A stretch of DNA of 64,000 nt, taken from the NCBI RefSeq assembly GCF_009183365.2, contig NZ_CP068230.1, forward strand, positions 693,001-757,000, read 5' to 3'. The notes beneath the pieces are model-generated. The model did not search any database and was not told where the DNA came from. It was given only the letters and a program-made list of their open reading frames with translations. This document shows positions 63,304 to 64,000 of this stretch, one piece after another (the stretch's first letter is position 1; the number at the start of each line of letters is the position of its first letter). This DNA comes from Shewanella algae. GTDB taxonomy: Bacteria > Pseudomonadota > Gammaproteobacteria > Enterobacterales > Shewanellaceae. Made by a program: the position numbers and the translations under genes.

Positions 63304-63819
63304 TCAAGGTCGTAGATGGGGCAGCAAGGCTACCCGAAGCAAACCTGTGTCGTTGCAAGCGCATTAAGCTGACAGCCACAGGGGATCGCTGCGGTATGCT
63401 CGCGCATGCAAAGTTCAAAAGGTTTTTAATGGGGAGTAACGGAAAAGGGATTCTTTACTACGCTACTGCCAGGCCTGGCAGTAGTTTGCGAAGCTGCAGA
63501 CTAGTGCCGGGCAAATAATCCTGTCTGACTGACAGGGCATCTACTGTCACCTATGTGTGTGTCCACAGTGGGTCTCCGTATGGTTAATTCAGCGGCGATT
63601 GTATGGTCGAAACCAAACAAGTCAAGCGGGAGATTGAAAAAGCCTGCCAAACTGGGTTTTTGAGTCACAAATAGCGGCGGTATGTTGTTTATTTGTTGGG
63701 TTATTGGGGTGGAAGGGGTAGCCGTAAGGTTGTTTTTGGGGCGCTATTGGACAAATCCCAGCAGCGGCTTAATATCAACACTATCACTCAGCAGAGTTAC
63801 CGGAGCCGCAACGCTTTTC
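63304..63819. other. intergenic region with a perfect 22-bp palindrome
   Basis: No gene is supported in these 516 bp. CTACTGCCAGG/CCTGGCAGTAG at 63463-63484 is a perfect palindrome without loop, a candidate operator. The right part (63560-63800) is promoter-like DNA before the phosphatase-fold gene. Confidence 0.45.
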
Positions 63820-64000
63820 ATGTCTTCCAATATCCGCATCGCCAGCCTGAATCTGTTCAACTTTGCCATGCCGCCGCTGGCGTTTCATGAGTTCAACAAC
63901 ATCTATACCCAAGGACAGTGGCAACAAAAGTGCGACTGGATAGCCCGCTGGCTGCAGCAGGCGCAGCCAGATCTGGTGGGCTGGCAGGAGGTATTCAGCC
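63820..64000 (+). CDS. endonuclease/exonuclease/phosphatase-family protein, N-terminal part
   Basis: The first 60 residues are visible: MSSNIRIASLNLFNFAMPPL, then DWIARWLQQAQPDLVGWQEV. N11 of SLNLFN and E58 of GWQEVF match the first two catalytic segments of the EEP (DNase I-like) fold. The gene runs off the right edge, so its substrate cannot be judged. Confidence 0.75.
   Translation, partial: MSSNIRIASLNLFNFAMPPLAFHEFNNIYTQGQWQQKCDWIARWLQQAQPDLVGWQEVFS

Overview
The window reads as a chromosomal segment of a Shewanella-type gammaproteobacterium. The basis is gene content and order: pabA, an S9 peptidase, an HDOD protein, the ast arginine-catabolism genes, a PhoQ-like sensor/regulator pair, crp, prkB, yheU, yheT, the ABC-F gene yheS and yheV. 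A membrane-bound formate dehydrogenase, several Tat-exported enzymes and mid-range GC fit the same group. Both ends cut genes: an MFS exporter on the left and an endonuclease/exonuclease/phosphatase-fold protein on the right.

Layout. 1-7 kb: partial MFS exporter divergent from a LysR regulator, pabA, a lipoprotein S9 peptidase, an HDOD protein and an HSL-type hydrolase. 7-12 kb: astC, astA, astD and a DUF1338 protein. 12.4-17.2 kb: a small membrane protein, an outer-membrane barrel and a very large lipoprotein metalloprotease with a metzincin-type zinc site. 17.2-20.3 kb (minus): histidine kinase, response regulator, PepSY-like protein and crp. 20.7-28.6 kb: Sel1-repeat protein, prkB, yheU/yheT, a Tat-small-subunit plus GMC dehydrogenase pair, a TIGR02444-like protein and yheS.

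28.9-35.3 kb is the most distinctive region, a polymorphic-toxin array. A 654-residue toxin ends in a predicted deaminase tip and is followed by a candidate immunity gene. Then comes a displaced tip that looks like a RelA/SpoT alarmone synthetase, followed by a small coupled gene and a stand-alone HD alarmone-hydrolase-like gene. Then there is the start of a third tip, a RAYT (REP-associated tyrosine transposase) with its own repeats and a partly duplicated tail, and finally a toxin remnant coupled to an immunity-like gene. The 10-mer GTTCCAAACA, coding Val-Pro-Asn, recurs at the start of all three tips at 30440, 31291 and 32520. This suggests a recombination junction through which tips are exchanged.

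35.4-47 kb: endonuclease V, yheV, a three-gene condensin-like operon in B-E-F order with no nuclease subunit, a Tat transglutaminase followed by a MerT/MerP-like pair, a CBS-pair protein and a PhoD-like phosphatase. 47-53 kb: formate dehydrogenase fdnGHI-fdhE, with cysteine (not selenocysteine) at the active site and a CRP-like site upstream. 53-61 kb: an accessory block with a SUKH-like protein, a membrane-anchored protein, a 1407-residue ankyrin-repeat protein and two further uncharacterised genes. 61-64 kb: mgtE, a small outer-membrane-type protein and the right-hand partial gene.

All calls come from reading the sequence and from remembered family motifs. No database search was run.
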